Origin: Temnothorax longispinosus
Taxonomy: Eukaryota > Arthropoda > Insecta > Hymenoptera > Formicidae
NCBI RefSeq assembly: GCF_030848805.1
Contig: NC_092360.1
Coordinates: forward strand, 806,001 to 870,000
DNA length: 64,000 bases
Reading direction: 5' to 3'
Shown piece after piece: positions 13,894 to 26,522 of this stretch. Every line of letters starts with the position of its first letter. Position 1 is the stretch's first letter. The position numbers were made by a program, and so were the translations under genes. The notes under the pieces are model-generated. The model saw only the letters and a program-made list of their open reading frames with translations, was not told where the DNA came from and did no database searches.

Positions 13894-14826
13894 ACTGCGG
13901 GGCACTGACGACGCGCGATGCGAATCCCGATGAGAGAGATGGTGGCTGGGTCTTCTGTCGCCGTTGCCTCTCCCGTTGGTCGGCGGCGGAGCCGACGAGA
14001 CGACGTAGGAAGACGAGAAGGAGTTCCGTCCGGCAACGCCGATAAGCAGCGGGACCCTTCGCACGCTAGGGGGGCTTGACCGCGTGGTGCGCGATTCTCC
14101 GCGCACCGGCGTCGCCGCGCCGCGTCGTGCGGTGTTTTCTCTTCCTCAGACGAGCACCGGCGTCCGGACCGGACGGATGATGATCGAACTCCGATCGTCG
14201 TCGTTGGCGATCCGCGGCACGTTTCGCCCGACGTCCGACGACGATGTTGATCTACGGTTATCACTCGCGGCGCATCAGGTTTCGCCGGGATGCACGACGA
14301 CGACGACGACGACGACGATGAGGAGACAAGATCGCTGGAGAACGCGACTCGGCAAATAGAGCGAGAGTGCGACAGAGAGAAAGCGGGAGAGGTAGAGGGG
14401 GGTAGGGAGAGAGAAAGAGAGGGATGACACGATAATGTGAACGACGCGACGTTCGTACGTACGAGAAGAAGCGGAGTAGTCGGCGGAACGAAACGTACGC
14501 GAAACACGCGCTTCACGGACCGCGCAATCTCTCGGTGTAACGCACGCCGTAGGGAAACATACGCTGCGTGTTCTTTCACTCTCTCTCTCTTTCTCTCTCA
14601 CACGCACGTTTCGGCCCTTTCTCTCGCTTTTTTTTCTATCTTCCTCCCTCTCCTTCCCTCTTTCCCTCGCTCTCTTTGCCTCCCTCTGTTTTCCTCTCGC
14701 TCTCTCGCTTTCTGTTTTTCGCGCTTCGCGCCCCAGCTGAATCGGTGGTGTGCGAGGAGAGGCGAAAAAGCCGTGGCACGTGTGATCTGTCTGTACACGT
14801 GTATTTATATAATTATCGTTTAACGT

Positions 14827-14900
14827 GTATAATTATATATATATGTATATATATGTACATATATGTGTATACATATATGTATATATAATTATATAGATAA
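14827..14900. repeat. AT/GTAT-rich simple repeat
   Basis: Alternating TATA with TGTATATA units inside an otherwise GC-rich island. Confidence 0.85.
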
Positions 14901-15066
14901 GACGAGCTGCGCTACGCGAGAGAGAGCGGCGGGCCGTCGGTCGTCGCGCGCGCAGAGAGCACACACGAGATTACGGACAAACGCGGAACAGACGAGGAGA
15001 GGCCAGGCGGCAGCGCGCGCGCGGCGCGAGCGGCGTAGCACTCTAGCAGCCGGCAGCCTGCCGCTC

Positions 15067-15079
15067 GGGTCAATGACCT
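15067..15079. promoter_or_regulatory. candidate palindromic nuclear-receptor (EcR/USP type) site
   Basis: GGGTCAATGACCT is an inverted repeat of AGGTCA half-sites with a 1-bp spacer, one base off the ideal PAL-1 ecdysone response element. It sits in the CpG island. Function is inferred from motif only. Confidence 0.35.
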
Positions 15080-15960
15080 CTCCTCGCCGTCGTCGAGTTC
15101 TCCGCTCGCCGCTGTTCCCCCCACCGTGTTCCACCCCGTCCCCACCATCGACCGACGTTTTCCTACCACCGACTCCGACTCCCGGTTCCCCGCCAACGGA
15201 GACGCGCAACCGAGCGGCGTCGTGACGCTCACGGTTTCGCGCCGAGTCGCCGCGTCGGCGTCGCGCGCGAACGTCGCTTCGTTCGAGGGGTGAATTCGCG
15301 CTGGCTGGGTGGGGAGAGAGAGCGCGCGATGGTGGGAACCACGCACCCCCGTTCGGCACCCTACACACCGTTGCTCGGCGGGGTGCTGCGCGAGAGAGGA
15401 AGAAACGGAGGGGAGGCACTACTGGAAGGCCGCCGCTGTCGTCGCCGCCGCCACTGCCACCGCCGCCACTGCCACCGCCGCTGCTGCCGCTTCTACTCCC
15501 AACCTCTCCATCCCCTCCTCCCCGATACTCCACGCTCTCGCTCGCACTTGGGTCGCGGCCGGGCGACCGGGTGGGGACCGTTCTCTGGAGGCGCGCACGC
15601 CGCCGGGTTCACTGGAACAGTGTACCCTCCGAGCGGTGCAACGCTCTCTCCTCTCTTCCTGATTCCGTTTCGGAGCGACGCTTCCCCCTTCCCCGAGCGC
15701 GGCGTAGAAGGCGGGAGAGGGGGGGGGGAGAAATGCGCGAGGCGAGCGGAGGGTCAGTGATGACCGATTCCGGCGATAAACGGGGGTACGATCCAGGGTC
15801 AAATTCTATATGCCCCCGATGCCGGGGGTGGCCTCCGTCGAAACTCGGTCTTACGTCTGAATTTGATCTTGGAAAGAGGACGCGCTGCGCGAACGCGCGG
15901 GCGGCGGCGGCGATCTTGATCTCTAACGGGGGTCAGATGTTGCGCGATACCGTGTTCCGT

Positions 15961-17074
15961 TTCTTTAGCGAAGAACGAAATATGACTCTTCAATTTTTGA
16001 ACCGAATATATCATAAAAATTTGGTAAATTCAGTATTAGAGCGATGAAGTGAAAAATACTTTGGCAATTCCTTTTTGAGCGAATGGAATCCTCGATATTC
16101 TGTTTGATTTCGAATTTGAGATTAAGTTCGAGTGTACAACACGTGCCTGATATTAACACGTGTCTACGGTTCTACGGTTACTACAAAAGGTTAACGAGGC
16201 TCTGGGAGTATTTAAATTTCCTCGTGAAATATTTGCATTTTACTACCCCTCTCATTATAAAGTGTAAAGCATACCTAAAGCACTTCTTCTTATTTCGCCT
16301 GCTGTGGAATAAAAATATGATAATAAATAATGAATAACTAATGAGACACTCGGTTAGTATGTCGTGTTTATCAAGGAGTTCTCGTTTCAGGGTCAAATTT
16401 TCATTGTCGCGAAAAGATAGTATGATAATATCGTTATCGTGGCGAGTAGATTTTTCCGACCTTTGAGCATCACATTCACAAATAGCAAATACCGAGCAAT
16501 CGCCGTCTAGCAGAGCAGCCTTTCTTTATCGCGACTCATCGTTCTGCTCGCGATCAGAGATTAAAGATTAAATTTTAAAGTACTTGACTAAGATAGTCTT
16601 AAAATATACAGAGTAGTTCAAAGTCTTTAAAATTTAATTTTAATCATCTCTTTAATTCGGAGTTGATATATTTTTAAGAGAAATATGTCAAGAAATATGA
16701 GTGACTTTACTATCTATTGGAATCTTTAAACATTGGTTAAAATATATTTTTTTAATTAAACTCGAATAAAGATATCTTAAAAAGAGAAACCTATACCCTC
16801 ATCGATGTAATAAGTTTTATGATTTAATTATACCTCAGAGATGCCTTTACCCTCGATCGCTTATTCGAAAGCCATCTCTTTTTCTCTTTGTTCGTTTCAA
16901 GTCGAAAAAAAACTGATTTGGAATTGATTGAAAAATCTGCTATCGCTCCAATAATCTGTAATCGAAGATTCTAAGTCACCACATTCTCGCCCAAGGAGTT
17001 CGGATGGCCGATACTTATTTGAGTCGTAACGAGCGCGCGCGGATATGTGGCGCGAGAAACTGGAAAGTAATTAA
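15961..17074. other. AT-rich non-coding DNA
   Basis: No gene or element recognised between the CpG island and the piggyBac-like element. Confidence 0.6.
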
Positions 17075-17078
17075 TTAA

Positions 17079-18014
17079 CCCTAGAAAGGTAATGTGGGGT
17101 AATACGTTGCCCCACGCGAAATTCAAATTGCGCCCCTGCCTTAGGAAGGTTAATTTTCATACCGAGACCCTAACCATAATTCAGTTTAGTCATCCGGCAG
17201 TCGACCTCCGTCATTAAGCGAGTGCGTTAGATCCGTGCAGCAGCTGAAAACCGAAAAAGAAAATCGTTTGGGGTAACGTATTACCCCCTTTGGCCGTTTA
17301 CGTTCGACATTTACCACAGTAAAGTATATTTCAGATTTTTTGTGAAAATCAGTAACGAAAAATTATACACTTTATAGCACTCCCCGGAAAATTCTACCCC
17401 AGTTTCATATATAATTGTTTAAGATTCGGTCAATTATTTCACTTTTGCTGTTCTTGCACAGCAACTGATTAAAACTTTGTAAAGTTTTTGTGGAGTTAAT
17501 TTTACTGTTTCCATATACTTTTTTATAACTTTTGACTACCTTTCAAATAAATAATAATCGACAGAATCTGTTTTACTTTCCATTTCTTGCGATTTTTCCC
17601 ATCCGACAGTTTTTCATCATTTCCTCTACTTCAGATGTTCAAAGAAATGTTTTTTTTAAGAAACGAAAAAATCGCTTACATGCCCTTGAAGGTTGTCTAT
17701 TCGTCTTTTAAAATCCGTTGGAATTTTTAAAATCGGTGAATTTTATGAAAAACTACAGCATTTTTTATAAAAATAGTCATTTCAGCCCAATTTTTGGTTC
17801 TTTTTCTTGTTTTTCGAAATTATTTTACTGTTTTTTTTTACTATCGCAAATTGATGACTACTATCGTCTTCCCTATTAAAAAACAAACAAAATTATCTAT
17901 TAAAAAGTTGTCTAACAACAAATAGAAACATTATACATGCGGTACAAGTTTGGGGTAATTTATTACCCCGCTTGGCCTTTCACGTATGAGAAAATTCATA
18001 TTACCTCTCTAGGG
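17079..18014. mobile_element. non-autonomous piggyBac-like element (936 bp)
   Basis: Both ends begin CCCTAGA: left CCCTAGAAAGGTAAT, right (reverse complement) CCCTAGAGAGGTAAT, 14 of 15 identical. They are flanked by TTAA at 17075-17078 and 18015-18018. TTAA duplication plus CCCTAGA termini is the hallmark of piggyBac. Subterminal GGGGTAAT...TTACCCC palindromes occur near both ends. No transposase frame is present, so it would have depended on a transposase from elsewhere. Intact ends and TSD suggest fairly recent insertion. Confidence 0.9.
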
Positions 18015-21000
18015 TTAATTAATCACTGATCAGGCTGGTGCTACCGATTACTTAAGAATTTCCTTTTAGGAGCTTCCTCTTGATCGAGCCGTTCAAGGTC
18101 GATACTAATCGATTGGATGCCTCCGTATTTACGAAACAATTCACGTTTTACGATTGTATCGATCAAGAGCACTCGTTGCGTAACCGCGGCGAATCGCGAT
18201 TTTTCAGTCTGTATTTTTTACATATCATGCAAGTGATTTTTTAAAATAACAATTAAAGGTGTCTTGTATTGCTCTACTAATAGTACTAATTAAAAGGTAT
18301 GATTGAAAAAATTGAATAAATTTATTATTATATTATTGATATAAGATAGTCGATATGTATAGTTCCATTCGTCTACTGATATTAGATTAAGAAAGATAAA
18401 ACTGTTCTGATCTCTATCATTTTTTAACAGTAATGCTAGAAAATAATATGCGCATCGAATTATTTACGCGATTATTTTCTTGTAAATTATATGTGAGTAA
18501 TATTTATGAATGAAATGGATATTTACCATTTATAATCTAACTCTTTTATATTTCAATATACGTAAATATTTCTCGATGAATATAGCAATTTGTGTGTATA
18601 AAGTTCAATCGCGAGAAACGTGGAAATCCGATATCGCATTTCCACTCAGGAGTTCCAAATATTAACCCTTTGCACTTGTATCTCAACCCTCTGTCAATAC
18701 AATGTGCGGGGATGTATGGTTGATATATATTTCAAGTGAAAATATCGAATTTTGCCGAATGCGTTATGCGTAAAATTACTTTATCGAATTGACAATGTAC
18801 GTCGCTGTTACGCGATTGTAATATTCTTTCCATCATATTGTATTACACATTGTGTACATATATCCATATGGAATATTGCGAATAGATGCCAAAATGTAAA
18901 GTCAATAAGTAATATTGCGTGCAACCACTTGGTCGGGGATAATCATAAAACTGATAAATTATTTTTTATTAATTCATACTTTCATTTAAATTTAATATAA
19001 TAAATAATCAAAAATAATTTAATTCACAAATTATTATGAAATGATATTGTTTATATTGTGTGTGTGTGTGTGTTGACATATTAATATTTATTTTATATTT
19101 TATAAGTTGTTTTCTCTTTTTTTATTTCCACATTAATAATATTTATTATTAAGAAATCTTTATACGTTTTAAAAACGTATACAACATACGTACAATATAT
19201 TTCTAGCAATTTAAACAGCATTAATATTGCACGCTTTATTATTTATGTATTTTATTTTATTCTTTTATCATTATTATTCTTTAAGAATACGCAAGATACT
19301 AATTTGAAACTGAGAAATTGGATCTTTACGGCTTAGAAATCGTCTTGTCGTACGGCCATTTCCTTAACAAAACCGTACAATTTATCAAGCTCGTCTCCAT
19401 TTAGGGTACTTCACACGTTAGCTGAAGTTTAAGGTCAGTTGTTTATTCGGCCACTTCCCCCGGCCGAGTACTCTTATCGCCGTTTCTTAACGATTACGTG
19501 CATGTGTCGTGCATGAATGTGTTGTTCTTGCCCACCCACGTATCGAGAGCGGCGTAGAGAACGAGATTAAGAGCAGAGAAAGAGAGAGGATAAAGAGAGA
19601 AAACGAGAGCAATCCGTTCTCTTCTGATTCTCAAGAGAGGGGAGAGAGGCAGGAGGGGGGAAGAAGGAGAGAGACACTCGCGCGATCAGAAAAGCATATG
19701 CGAACGCACTCGAATGCCTCGCACCAGTCCTTCATAGGACATTGACTTTGAGATATCGTCGACGACGACTAGCCGCGACGACGCTATCTCATTTTGGCTT
19801 ATCGCACTTGTTTCGCCGTACACCTTATCTCCCCGCGCTATATATGTCTCCTTAAGTCACCGCTCGCTCGCTCCCGTGCCGATCGTTGCGGCTCGTGAAA
19901 TTGTCACCTCGCTCTCGCGTATATTTCCACGTGCATGCCCGATTCTCTTTGTCCGTTGACGACGAATCAAATTTAATTAACGACGATTAGCAAGCTACTC
20001 TTCCCCGAGAGGAGATTATTAGATTTTCGATTTTTGCCGGATACGAAGTTCTTCTATGCGCGATTTATATTATATTCTCGTTTTAATTTTTATAGAATGT
20101 GCATGAATGCTTAATATTTTAATGATAATTTTAATAATAATATAATTCGAAAGAATGAATGTGTATAGGGGGTCAACTTTTCTTTAATAATAATTTCGAG
20201 AATAATAACTATTATGATTCGTATTCTTCAATTGAAATTTTGAAAAAAATTTGCTGGAAATCTGCTGAAAAATGTGAGCGAACAATTAGACATATGACTT
20301 TCGAGAAATCTTAGCAAATTAATGGCAGAAGTCATCGCGTTGTATTTTCCTGCCTCCGCTTACGCGGATTCGAAGTTCGAAGTTGCAGTAAGAGTGCCGC
20401 GTAAAGCCTTGACACTAATTAGTGGGAGAATGGAATGCTCGCACAAATGCAGAAAAAAAGTACGCATTTGTCGGCACGAGAATAAATATACCTGTCCGTT
20501 TATTATTTAATGATACCACATAGTGACATTTAAAATGTAGCGAACGAGGTAGCGAATATATCGGGTGGTTGCAGCGCAGACAATCGAGAAATTTATCTTA
20601 TTATTAATCATTGTCAAGGATTCTTGTCACCAGTTTTTATTTACGTCATTGTGTCGGCTAACAAAGCGACTTTCGATTAGCCGCCTATAAAAAATAATGT
20701 GCAATACGGCATGCCTATTAGTTGGACTGCACAAACAGTGATAATAGCTATTGGTTATGTCACACGTTAGTGTAGTAGCGAACGGTAATGAAAAGTCAGT
20801 GTATTATTAAGGACGAATATTCCATCGCTGTTAGATTCGCAAAAACTGACGGGAGGGCATATATACGGCCGACCGCAATGGAGTAGCAATTTGCATAATT
20901 GCGAGTAGTATTCATCTGCGCGAGAGCTGAGGATAATAATAATCGCGTGGCAGTTGTGATGCAATTCGGTTTTTCGTTGAGAGAAGCGTTGCGTTAGGCG

Positions 21001-23025
21001 TGATTGCACTATTTAAAAATTTGTCGGAGATCCGAATCACGCGGCCCACCACGTTCCGCCACAGAATTGTTTAATTTGCTGTTGAGTAGGCGGAATTGCG
21101 GTATAATAGCGACAGTATAAATTATGAACAGCGGGGAGAATAAAAAGAGAAAAGTGCATGTGTTGTGTTAAATTTTCAGACGCCGTAAATTTCCAGAAAC
21201 GCAACTTTGCCGTGTACCTATTTTTTTAGATCCATGCACTTTTACCTTATTAATGTTAGATATTAGCTTAAAAATTAATGTTTATATTCTTAATCCATAT
21301 TAGTATTGTATTTCATGTTTTAGTAATAAAACTTTAATGCGATTTCTATATCCGATTTCTTTTCGCATCAATTAAGGAAAAACAAGGAATTAGTGCATTC
21401 ATGTGCCCGCAACTTTTGTCTCTTTATACATTCTCCGTATTCCTCGGTGCATGGCTACGTCCACGTGTACTTCAGGGAGAATTTATAGGTCTCTAATATA
21501 CAGTTACCGTTATAATATATGGCTCGATAAATTCCGCGCACATATGCATTCGCGAAGGCTACATCAATTCGCGCACTCTCCCTCTTGGTCCACGGTGATC
21601 CGAAAACTACACGAGTGTCCGGAAACAAACGTGAATTATCCGCCTATCCGCGAAATCTATGGATTTAAGCGACGTTATACGGAATATTCATCGATGCCGT
21701 ATTTTCCTATCGTCAGCGTTTACGTTTGCGCGCGCGAAGGGTTGCTATCCGAAGTATCGATTCCAACTATGGGAAATATGCAAATCCGCCGGCGACACTA
21801 ACGAGCACGTGCGATCGTATGGAGTCAGCGTATGTCAGAATATGAGCAAGTAGAGCACGGTGCAGATAAAGGGGTGGGGAAAGAGGGGGGAAAAAATGAA
21901 AGGACTTGCGTCCCGGAATGCGAAGATTAATTCAATGTGAATCACGCGATGCAGATAGCGATGGCGCATACGACGGAACAATCGGAGAGACAGGGACAAT
22001 TTATGTAATACTATACCTGAAGAGTTGACTACTCCTTTGTATGCAGAATTTCGTAAAAATTCATGAAACGAAGTAAAAGGCTTGCGTGCATTGTAAAATA
22101 TACAAAGCTAAACTTTTCGAGTATTCTAAAATAAAAATGCTTTCGTGAAAAGGAGATCTTGTATTTTTTTTTATTACGTTAACAATAAGTGTTAAAGCGG
22201 GTTATTAAAAAATTATGTGCCAGTGTACCTTGCGTATAAATTACTCGTTCACATAATAGTATTTTGCGAAAATATATTGGAAATATCGAAACATTATATT
22301 TTTATAAAAAAAAAGAACATTACAAAATATGTGTTTATAAGCAAGAATCTGAAAAAACGATAATTCTTGGAGAATGACTTGAAAGGAGGAAAGTGATTCA
22401 CCTCCACTCTCGTTTCCGCTCGTTCTCTGAAGTTCTAGATTTCTCGAGGAAAGAGAAAAACGGGGTGGACCGACAGAGAGAGAGAGAGGGGCAAAAAGAT
22501 AGCGGCATGTGAACGTAAATCAGTCAATGTTGTTTAACTAACGCTCGCGCGAGAGTGTAAAGCGCGTCTCGGAGAGCTACTACCATCTTTCTGTTTTCTG
22601 CGTTCGATTTTTCTCTCTGGTGTTTCCGTCTCCCCTCGCGCGGCATACTTTTTCTTCCTCGAGCCGTTTGAACTGCAACGACCCTCGGCTGGAATTACAT
22701 TATCGACACTGCCAAGTTCACTTCTGTTTACATTCGGCATGCCACACGTAGCTGCGAACGAGGATACGCTCTTCTTTCACTTCTCTCGTGAATGATCGAA
22801 CTGATCATGAAATTTTTACGAGAAATACCGGACTCGTCGCAGACTGTCTAAAAAATGTATGTTCTAAAAACTTTTTTAACTGGAGCTTGAAAATTCGTGC
22901 GATTTTTAACAGTTTTCAGAAACGAGTTGACACGTTTGACACCATTTTTGCTTTATAAATGACAGAATTTAGTATATTTAATTAATTGCCGTTATTTTTT
23001 GACATTTTGATACACGCGCCAATGT

Positions 23026-23095
23026 AGTTTACAAATTCTAGTTTCAAATTCTAGTTTACAAATACATCTAGTTTACATTCTAGTTTACAAATTCT
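23026..23095. repeat. short tandem repeat, unit about 14 bp
   Basis: About five imperfect copies of gtttacaaattcta in a row. Confidence 0.85.
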
Positions 23096-24668
23096 GTTCC
23101 AAATATTCAAGGAAACACTCGGTGGGATTATAAATCACCGTCGCGCGGCTACGATCGGTATTTGTAATGAGCGAGCTGTTGTCGCTATTATCTCGTCGTA
23201 GGCCTTTTATTTCCAGGCATTTTATTTTTACACGTATCGTATACGCGCGGCGCGTATTTCCGTTACAGCGGCCGTGCTTATTCAACAGGTTTACAGCAAG
23301 GATGCCCGTAGTAGAAATCGCTCTCGAGTCCCTGCGCTTATGTTTCATAAATGGAGCAGAAATTATTCCTCGTACACGCGGGTGCTCTCTCTCGCCAGCA
23401 CGGAGAGCGATAAAATCGACGGCGGCAAGTCGATGGCGTTCCCGTAAATCCCGTGCATATTAGCGAAACCGAGAAGGCACTAGATTAACGCTCGACACGG
23501 TTATATTGTCGGTGTAAATTAACTTAAGACTTTTACCAAAACTTTTAAAAGCCGGGAGATTAAAATGACTCCAGGAAAAGTTTTGGGAAAGGAATTGTTA
23601 AGGATCGGCCAACCTAATAAATGGACATGAGAATTGTAAAATCATTGTAGAATCGACATTACTTATCCGTGTTCTAATTTTATTATGTTCAGTATCTCGA
23701 TTATAAAAGATAATAAAAAATATTAAGGTCACGTTCTGTTTTGTTTTATAGTTGAAAGTACAGTTGAAGTTTTACTTTGTGAAAGACGGAGAGAAAAGAT
23801 CTTACTCGTCGGCAAGAACCAGAAAAGCGAGCGAATTTTTCGTCCGCCACCTTCTGCAAACGTTAAGGTTGCATCAGATATTATGGCGAGTGTTACTCGG
23901 TCGCAGATATCTAAAATTAGGTGCGCGAGCATTAATATGTATTATTGCGACTCGAGCTTGTCGGGAGTCCTTGATATCAGTGACTAAACATCTCGCCTAC
24001 CTTATAATGTTGCGTTATGACTCTACAATGCTGCACACGTTAATCGCTATTGCCATTTCTCTACGTCATCGTTCTTGCAGCTCCGCGGCGCTCTCTGCGA
24101 ATATTATCTGCAAATATTTTCGTTTCAGAGTATCACTCAGACTCATCGGGCTGATCTGCCCGACATACGCGGATAAATGCTCCGATTTTCTGGTTTTCAT
24201 ACAATTTATGTTCGACAAATTTAATTACGTGACTTACGTAATGAGCCAATGCACGGTGGTAATGGCGTTTACGGAGCTCGGCAACGTAAGCGTCGTCGCA
24301 AAGTGTGTTTTCGAACGAGACTTACACGGCTAGATATAGTCTTTATTTACCGCAATCTTGTATTAAGGAGTGTGTAATTATCGCGCGAATAACGACAATC
24401 TACAGGGTAACAATCGGGAAGTTGCTGAAACTAAATTGTTGTTATTTTGCAATGAATGGACGGAATGAAATAAACATTGTGCTGTAGGAGAAAAACATTA
24501 TAGAGGGCTGGATGCATGGCTTAGTGACATATGTTTTCGAAATGAATACGCACAATAATTGAGGCGCTTTTTAAAACTATATTAAATTCGTAGTGTCAAA
24601 TTATATTACTCAATTCGAGTCCTTTTTAACCATTTTTGTAAGTCGCCGCTACTTCTTCTGAATATGTC

Positions 24669-24708
24669 GTTAATTTAACTAAAACAATGTTAATTTAACT
24701 AAACCAAT
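24669..24708. repeat. 20-bp tandem duplication
   Basis: gttaatttaactaaaacaat is followed at once by a copy with one substitution. Confidence 0.9.
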
Positions 24709-26522
24709 GGAGTTAAAATAATAAATTTCGACACACATGGTAGTTAAAAATAAGAAAATGTTATTTAACTTAAGGTACTGGTTTAAATTTCATTGTTTAA
24801 TATTTAACGGTGAATTAAATATATTTTCTAACACTAGTAACTGTAACTATGCTCTCGAAGATAAATTCTTTTCACGGAAATGGACGCTCATGCCGGAATA
24901 TTCAGAATATATATCACTGAGCCATGCAAATAGCCTAATTTTCGGTTTTTTATAAAAATTTATTTATTTTTAAAAGTTTCTAAATGTATATTCCTTTTCT
25001 ACTATGTTAACAAACATGATTGGTTCCTTCTGAAAAGTAATGTTTAATTTATATTTCATCCTGTCCATTAATTACAAAATATTCAGTTTCAGCAGCGACC
25101 CGCGCGATTGTATATTTAATAAAATACCCTGTATATTTAATTATCTTAGAATAGATATCCTATCATATCTGGTTTTAAGCGACCGGTTTTAAATTGTTAT
25201 TTCGGATCTCGTCAATATTTGCCGCGTGTATATCGGATGATGTATTACGCGGATTCGATCGTGGCGAGTATTCCCCGTTTGATGTGCTTAACGCTCGTCT
25301 CGTTCAAAAATAAAATTCTTTACTCGGCAGAAAAATGTTGCCGATTGGTGTCCTGAAAATACCGATCGCGGCGTGAGAATGCAGCGAGAATTTCGCGGAG
25401 GAGCGAATTCGCGTCTCATGTTAAACGCGCGCTAAAAATTATTCGCGGACTCAGTGCCGATAGAATAAGAAACCTTAGCCAATTTAGCGCTAAACCGTCG
25501 CGCCGGATGGAAGGAAGACCCCGAGCGTTTCAGAGAAGATCTCCCCATTTGTTCATTCGCCGGGGCTACCTTGGAAATACCGCGCGTGGCATTGTTCGCG
25601 TTCGCACGCCGGAGGGCTGCGTGTTATTGATTTTTCGAAAACCACCCCGCCGGTATCGAGGCTCATCTCGATTAGATTGATTGGCCGACAATGATCGCTC
25701 GACGACCGCCCGTTTACACGGCAATATCGCGGACGCTGATTGTACGGCGATAAGCATCCGAAAGGATTACGGCTAATGCGATTATTAGTATGTGCTCGCG
25801 ATTGAACGACCCTTTCCTGAGAGCTCCTGAAAAAAAGTTAAAGCAGCGAGGGGGTAGCTCAAATCGCTGTTACTAGCGATTGCGATTTATTTACTTAAAT
25901 GAGCAATTTTGATGTATTTAAGATCATTGTTGTATCACGTACGATATCTCGCTTAGATAGTAAGATTTTGTCAGTAAAAATTGACAGTTAATTGTTGATA
26001 AAGAAAAAATTGATCTTGTAGTTATAAGATACTTTAAAATAAAGTATTATATATAAAGTAGGCTTAACCAATGAACAATTTTATTAATTTAATTTGAATT
26101 GTCACGCGAGACTTGCAACGGACTTATGGCTCCATCTTGCGTACGCCAGAAATCATGTTAGACTGGAATTTCGGGATAATGCGTTTCAATATAAATTATA
26201 TTTACATTTTTCCAATCCTGAAATTATGCAGTCAGAATTTCTGAAATGATAATAAGGAGCATGAGAAAACTTATTTTTCAGTTAGTTTTTATCAAGCGAA
26301 TTAATATTGCCCTTGCATAGAAATATATTTATCGTAGGAAGGCAAATAAACTCACGCGATGAGGATTTTATAGTGATAAAAATTTCACTTTGAAACTATA
26401 TTTGTATTTCTGTTAAATAAATTTAGAAAATTTCTAATATTTAAACTGATTAAAATAATTTCTGATTAAAAATAATAAATATAAGAGATTAATTTTATTT
26501 GCCATGTTGTTCTACTGCTGTT

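Larger units (their letters stand above)
12001..15960. promoter_or_regulatory. large CpG island with strand-asymmetric GA/CT tracts, likely promoter or 5' UTR region
   Basis: The strongest CpG-rich block of the window, about 4 kb, with GA repeats (12921-12953), GAC trinucleotide repeats (13818-13893 and near 14296-14322), a CT-rich tract (14575-14720), a TATA-like AT tract (14803-14900) and GCC-type repeats (15430-15490). Very long frames are open on both strands, the usual effect of few stops in CpG-rich DNA. Their translations are low-complexity with no domain. A plus-strand ATG at 15760 begins MTDSGDKRGYDPG at the island's right edge but no secure donor follows. Best reading: promoter and untranslated exon of a gene whose coding exons are not recognisable here. 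Confidence 0.35.
18019..26522. other. non-coding DNA, mostly AT-rich
   Basis: No gene is supported. Contains a short TG repeat (about 19056-19073), GC-richer patches at 19500-19990, 22380-22760 and 25200-25760, a tandem repeat at 23026-23095, a 20-bp tandem duplication at 24669-24708, and one possible but unrecognised plus-strand exon at 24129-24288. Confidence 0.5.

Noticed and set aside
13521..14579. 352-residue minus-strand open frame
   Set aside because: Lies in the CpG island over GAC and CT repeats, has overlapping open frames on both strands, and its translation is runs of Val, Ser, Arg and Glu with no domain.
14889..15533. 214-residue minus-strand frame with poly-Gly/Ser start
   Set aside because: Poly-Gly comes from the GCC trinucleotide repeat; no recognisable domain and opposing frames are equally open.
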